DNA of 9,352 nucleotides, taken from contig CAYNSI010000077.1 in assembly GCA_964399665.1 (NCBI GenBank), positions 1 to 9,352 of the forward strand, given 5' to 3'. The notes under the pieces are model-generated. The model worked only from the letters and a program-made list of their open reading frames with translations, ran no database searches and was not told the origin of the DNA. The first letter of the stretch is position 1, and the number at the start of each line of letters is the position of its first letter. Source of the stretch: Avisuccinivibrio_A sp964399665. Lineage in GTDB: Bacteria; Pseudomonadota; Gammaproteobacteria; Enterobacterales; Succinivibrionaceae. Made by a program: the position numbers and the translations under genes. This document shows positions 6,736-9,352 of the stretch, piece by piece.

Positions 6736-7402
6736 ATCAAGTCTAAAGGCAATTTTTAATGCCCTGGATGAAAGATGCTTTGTAGAGCTTGAAAACGGCC
6801 TTAGAGCTTTGGATTGTGCGGCCGCAGCTTTTACAAAGCTGCAGCATGAGGCCCAAAAAGAGGGCTTTAGTCTTGATGCAGCCTCAGCTTTTCGATCCTT
6901 CTCCTGGCAAGCTGATATCATAGAAGAGAAATTTACCGGTAAAAGGACAGTTTTGGACGCTAATGAGCATCCTATCGACATTCTTGCCCTACCTAAAGAA
7001 CAAAGATTAGAAAAAATCTGTGTGTTTTCCTCCCTGCCGGGGCTTTCGCGCCATCATCTGGGCACAGACTTTGATGTTTACAGTAAAACACTGCTCCCTA
7101 CAGGGTGCAGCCTGAAGCTTGAGATTAGTGAGTACCAAAAAGACGGATATTTTGCACTTTTGACAGAATTTTTGGATAACAACCTTAAGAGCTTCGGTTT
7201 TTACCGTCCCTATGAAGGAGGCGGCAGTATTGCCTTTGAACCCTGGCATATTTCCTTTAAAACAGGGGCCGAACCTATCCTTAAAAGCTTTAGTTTCCCC
7301 GCCTGGAAAAACTCCATTAAATCCCTAAATTATGAATTTGCCCCTTTTGCCATGGCAGCAGACAGGGACTTTGCTAAGTCACTGCTTGCTTTTGACAGTT
7401 AA
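6725..7402 (+). CDS. M15-family (VanY-like) D-alanyl-D-alanine metallopeptidase
   Basis: This 225-residue protein carries the zinc peptidase M15 motifs: SAFRS at 54-58 (the conserved Arg), SRHHLGTDFD at 108-117 (SxHxxGxxxD, predicted zinc ligands H110 and D117), and FEPWH at 171-175 (catalytic Glu172 and zinc ligand H175). All key residues are intact, so an active D,D-carboxypeptidase or D,D-dipeptidase is expected. There is no signal peptide or membrane segment. It may therefore act in the cytoplasm on D-Ala-D-Ala or recycled muropeptides, or leave the cell by another route. The ATG lies inside fimV, overlapping its last 11 bases, and the upstream ribosome site is weak, so translational coupling to fimV is likely. 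In many relatives truA occupies this place. No other good start exists. The family call is firm; the substrate is inferred. Confidence 0.85.
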   Translation: MLLESSLKAIFNALDERCFVELENGLRALDCAAAAFTKLQHEAQKEGFSLDAASAFRSFSWQADIIEEKFTGKRTVLDANEHPIDILALPKEQRLEKICVFSSLPGLSRHHLGTDFDVYSKTLLPTGCSLKLEISEYQKDGYFALLTEFLDNNLKSFGFYRPYEGGGSIAFEPWHISFKTGAEPILKSFSFPAWKNSIKSLNYEFAPFAMAADRDFAKSLLAFDS

Positions 7403-7440
7403 AACCTCACCAATTTAAAGCACCAAAATTTCCCTATGTC

Positions 7441-7469
7441 TTTACTAAGCAAAATGGTGCATACTTAAT
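7441..7469 (+). promoter_or_regulatory. Candidate promoter for the small His/Tyr-rich gene
   Basis: TTTACT (7441-7446) and CTTAAT (7464-7469) are separated by 17 bases, and each matches the sigma-70 consensus at four of six positions. GCACCA (7420-7425) and TGGTGC (7455-7460) form a 6 bp inverted repeat that brackets the -35, a possible operator. The gap after the peptidase gene supports an independent promoter here. Confidence 0.3.
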
Positions 7470-7511
7470 CTGTAGCTTTTTAATCAAGGTTTGAAACCAA
7501 GGAGAAACCAG

Positions 7512-7751
7512 ATGATCAGATTCCGCTCATATATCTCAAAGGCTGTAGTAGTTGCAGCTCTCGCGATTATCCCCATAAGCGTTTTTGCGCATCATCATAC
7601 TTTTAATGAGCATGACAGGAATCATGCTTCTTCTTACAGGTGGCAGGGATTTAAAGACCATGTAAGATCCCCGCATGACTATTATCTGCGTGATGAGATA
7701 AATTATCGTCACGTCCGCTATAACGGATACCAAGATTATGCCCTTTATTAA
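7512..7751 (+). CDS. Small secreted His/Tyr-rich protein of unknown function
   Basis: This 79-residue protein has a clear Sec signal peptide: basic MIRFRSYISK, a hydrophobic core to about residue 22, and a signal peptidase site after SVFA (A26). The predicted mature part is only 53 residues. It starts with three His, contains eight His and eight Tyr in all, and has no Cys. I do not recognise a family. Periplasmic metal binding is a reasonable inference from the His content but is not shown. ATG 7512 is chosen because AAGGAG (7499-7504) sits 7 bases upstream; a TTG at 7491 would put charged residues before the signal peptide and lacks a ribosome site. Neighbours are the M15 peptidase upstream and a ZraP-like exported protein downstream, which fits an envelope role. 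A real signal peptide and ribosome site make it a credible gene despite its size. Confidence 0.72.
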   Translation: MIRFRSYISKAVVVAALAIIPISVFAHHHTFNEHDRNHASSYRWQGFKDHVRSPHDYYLRDEINYRHVRYNGYQDYALY

Positions 7752-7794
7752 ACAAAAGGTTGCATGAATAGTTTCCGGTAAATTTCTATCCTTG

Positions 7795-7819
7795 AGCAGG
7801 CTTAAGTAAGCAGCCTGCT
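7795..7819. promoter_or_regulatory. 8 bp inverted repeat, possible operator or transcript-end hairpin
   Basis: AGCAGGCT (7795-7802) and AGCCTGCT (7812-7819) are perfect inverted copies around TAAGTAAGC. It lies 43 bases after the small His/Tyr-rich gene and 74 before the ZraP-like gene. With no T run on either side, it is a weak terminator candidate; a dyad binding site is equally possible. Confidence 0.4.
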
Positions 7820-7828
7820 TGGCAGAAA

Positions 7829-7856
7829 AAAGCAATGGCATGTTATGCTTTGCCAT
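7829..7856. promoter_or_regulatory. Overlapping alternative hairpins ahead of the ZraP-like gene
   Basis: AAAGCA/TGCTTT (7829-7834, 7846-7851) and ATGGCA/TGCCAT (7835-7840, 7851-7856) interleave, so only one can form at a time. On the minus strand the second stem is followed by TGCTTTTTT, a terminator-like layout, although no minus-strand gene needs one. Confidence 0.25.
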
Positions 7857-7863
7857 CCTGTCT

Positions 7864-7869
7864 TATAAG
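7864..7869 (+). promoter_or_regulatory. Candidate -10 box for the ZraP-like gene and trxB
   Basis: TATAAG matches TATAAT at five of six positions, 23 bases before the chosen ATG. The 16-18 base spacing holds no good -35, and I see no paired GTAAA boxes that would suggest CpxR control. It would suit an activated promoter. Confidence 0.3.
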
Positions 7870-7892
7870 TCAGGGTTCTTTAGGTGTTTTCA

Positions 7893-8381
7893 ATGAAAAG
7901 GCATTTGATTGTAACGGCAGCGGCCGCTTTGTTACTAGGATCTTTTGCAATTGTTCAGGCCTCAGAAGAGGTTGTAACAGTTCCTAACAATGTTGCTTCA
8001 GGTCCCGGTCCCGACGGGCGCAGTGGTCCCAGCAGACCTTATTGGGGCGGACAGCCCTGGCATCACGGTTTAGTTGAAGGTGCACATTTTTGGCGCGGTC
8101 CTGGTCATAACAGAGGACATGGCAGATTCCTGCAGGATTTGGAACAAGATGAGAATTATAAAGAGCAGGTCAAAGAGATCCGTGACGTACAGCGTCTGCT
8201 TTTCATAGAAAGTCAGGTTTTGGATGCCATGGTTGCCAATTCAAACTACAGCGCAGATGATGTGCGCCGTCAGGCAGGCATTGTGGCGTCACTTTATGAC
8301 CAGGTACGGGATAAAACCCAATCTTTGTCCGATAACTTTGACAATGACCGCCCCAGGAGAGGTCCGCACTTTGGAAGATAG
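7893..8381 (+). CDS. Secreted ZraP/Spy/CpxP-like envelope stress protein
   Basis: This 162-residue protein has a signal peptide with likely cleavage after VQA (A23). The first part of the mature chain, about 36-80, is rich in Gly, His, Pro and Trp (for example WGGQPWHHG and GPGHNRGHG). Two helices follow, about 84-116 and 120-147, separated by ANSNYS. The C-terminus is basic and Gly/His-containing (PRRGPHFGR). This layout, especially LDAMVANSNYSADDVRRQAG, resembles E. coli ZraP (LLAANPPDSSKINAVAKEM) and the Spy/CpxP superfamily, periplasmic chaperones and zinc-responsive proteins. Similarity is judged by eye, so the exact member is uncertain. The start ATG 7893 has AGG at 7882-7884, spacing 8; a GTG at 7884 is an alternative adding three residues. 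The stop is 8 bases before trxB, so cotranscription is likely. A zinc or misfolding-stress role is inferred. Confidence 0.68.
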   Translation: MKRHLIVTAAAALLLGSFAIVQASEEVVTVPNNVASGPGPDGRSGPSRPYWGGQPWHHGLVEGAHFWRGPGHNRGHGRFLQDLEQDENYKEQVKEIRDVQRLLFIESQVLDAMVANSNYSADDVRRQAGIVASLYDQVRDKTQSLSDNFDNDRPRRGPHFGR

Positions 8382-8389
8382 AGCTTTTT

Positions 8390-9328
8390 ATGACTGATAT
8401 TTACAATACCGTTATCATAGGCTCAGGCCCTGCGGGGCTTACTGCCGCCATTTATGCGGCAAGAGCAGGTCTTAATCCTATTTTGATTAAGGGTTTTGAG
8501 CCCGGCGGGCAGCTTATGCAGACTCCTGAGATTGGCAACTGGCCAGGTGCTTTTGAAAATCTCTCAGGAAGTGAGCTTATGGACAGGCTTACTGAGCATG
8601 CCGGATCTCTTGGGGTTGTGATGCTGGAAAATGAAGTTACCGGTGCTGCTCTTAAAGACAGGATTAAGACCATCACATTAGATGATGGCAGGGAACTTAA
8701 CTGCAAGACCGTTATTATTGCAACCGGGGCAAAAGCCAATTATCTTGGGGTGCCCGGTGAGAGTAAATATCTTGGTCAGGGCGTTTCAGCCTGCGCTACC
8801 TGTGACGGTTTTTTCTTTAGAGGAAAAGAAGTTGCGGTAGTAGGAGGAGGATCGGCTGCTTTTGTTGAGGCATTGTTTTTAAGTTCAATTTGTAAAAAGG
8901 TCAGTCTTATTCACCGCCGTGAAGGCTTCAGGGCCGAGGCTGTTTTAGTAGATAAGCTAAAAGCGTTGCAAAAGGAAGGAAAAATAGAATTTATCCTCAA
9001 TGCCACGATATCTGAAGTTGTAGGTGATGAAAGTAAGGTGACCGCACTTAAGCTTGCCTTCAAGGACGGCAAACAAAGTGAACTTAAGGTTGACGGCTTA
9101 TTTGTGGCTATAGGTCACAGTCCTGCCACCTCATTGTTTACTTCTGAACTTGAAAATGACAGCGGTTATCTTAAGGTAGGGTTTAACCGTGCCACAGCAA
9201 CCTCGGTACCGGGGGTATTTGCCTGCGGGGATTGTGCCGACAGAATTTACCGTCAGGCTATCACTTCAGCAGGAACAGGCTGTATGGCAGCTTTGGATGT
9301 TGAGCATTTTCTTATGGAAAATGCCTGA
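8390..9328 (+). CDS. trxB: Thioredoxin reductase (NADPH), low-molecular-weight type
   Basis: This 312-residue FAD enzyme moves electrons from NADPH to thioredoxin in the cytoplasm. It has the FAD motif GSGPAG (11-16), the redox-active CATC (Cys135, Cys138, in GVSACATCDGFFF), HRREGFR (175-181), whose arginines bind the NADPH 2'-phosphate, and the C-terminal FAD motif with YRQAITSAGTGC (287-298). Length and residue spacing match E. coli TrxB. Two departures stand out. The NADPH-loop motif, usually GGGDSAxEEA or GGGNTAxEEA, reads GGGSAAFVEA (152-161). The usual GD(V/C)xD segment reads ACGDCAD (278-284), creating an additional Cys279-x-x-Cys282. The start is ATG 8390; the ribosome site is weak (GGAAG at 8373-8377 or ATAGAG at 8378-8383), so translation may depend on the gene ending 8 bases upstream. 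The frame is intact and ends 24 bases before the window edge. Confidence 0.93.
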   Translation: MTDIYNTVIIGSGPAGLTAAIYAARAGLNPILIKGFEPGGQLMQTPEIGNWPGAFENLSGSELMDRLTEHAGSLGVVMLENEVTGAALKDRIKTITLDDGRELNCKTVIIATGAKANYLGVPGESKYLGQGVSACATCDGFFFRGKEVAVVGGGSAAFVEALFLSSICKKVSLIHRREGFRAEAVLVDKLKALQKEGKIEFILNATISEVVGDESKVTALKLAFKDGKQSELKVDGLFVAIGHSPATSLFTSELENDSGYLKVGFNRATATSVPGVFACGDCADRIYRQAITSAGTGCMAALDVEHFLMENA

Positions 9329-9352
9329 CATGACTTAAGCAAAAACAGCAGG

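Noticed and set aside
7536..7856. 106-codon minus-strand frame with hydrophobic segments over the small His/Tyr-rich gene
   Set aside because: It is antisense to a gene with a clear ribosome site and signal peptide, and it begins inside the hairpin region without a Shine-Dalgarno sequence. Its hydrophobic stretch mirrors sense codons.
1..9352. Insertion sequence, prophage, CRISPR, toxin-antitoxin or defence system
   Set aside because: No transposase, integrase, regular spacer repeats, target duplications or paired small toxic ORFs are visible; the genes are housekeeping, polar or envelope functions.

Overview
All the genes in this 9.35 kb window lie on the plus strand. It reads as ordinary chromosome of a gammaproteobacterium. 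The clearest sign is an Usg-type aspartate-semialdehyde-dehydrogenase paralogue directly upstream of a FimV/HubP-type polar protein, an order known from Vibrio, Shewanella, Pseudomonas and relatives. Base composition is moderate, with frequent TTA/CTT leucine codons. A host-associated, motile lineage such as Succinivibrionaceae/Aeromonadales would fit, but that placement is a guess from gene content. I see no mobile element, CRISPR array, tRNA or rRNA.

Layout. (1) 1-269: the C-terminal end of a methyl-accepting chemotaxis protein, followed by a compact hairpin terminator. (2) 487-1659: a 12-helix MFS transporter of the YbjJ type, preceded by TTGT-containing direct repeats. (3) 1660-1998: a 339 bp intergenic stretch with several inverted repeats, one of which carries a Shine-Dalgarno-like AGGAGG in its loop. 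(4) 1999-7402: usg, a short gap with a hairpin, then fimV (1217 residues), then an M15 metallopeptidase gene whose ATG lies inside the end of fimV. The usual next gene, truA, is absent at this position. (5) 7512-9328: a small secreted His/Tyr-rich protein, a secreted ZraP/Spy/CpxP-like protein, and thioredoxin reductase (trxB). The last two are only 8 bases apart and probably cotranscribed.

How the genes may work together. The MCP and the FimV/HubP protein would both act at the cell pole in chemotaxis, flagellar or pilus placement. FimV binds peptidoglycan through its periplasmic LysM domain, and the adjacent overlapping gene encodes a probable D,D-peptidase, so fimV and the peptidase form a cell-wall-linked pair. 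The right-hand cluster joins two exported proteins, one His-rich and one resembling envelope metal/misfolding-stress proteins, to the cytoplasmic thioredoxin system, which suggests an envelope metal or redox stress theme. The best leads are the Trp-centred repeat array in the acidic FimV domain, the fimV/M15 overlap with truA missing, the uncharacterised small His/Tyr-rich secreted protein, the altered NADPH motif plus extra CxxC of TrxB, and the structured intergenic region before usg. None of these amounts to proof of a new system.
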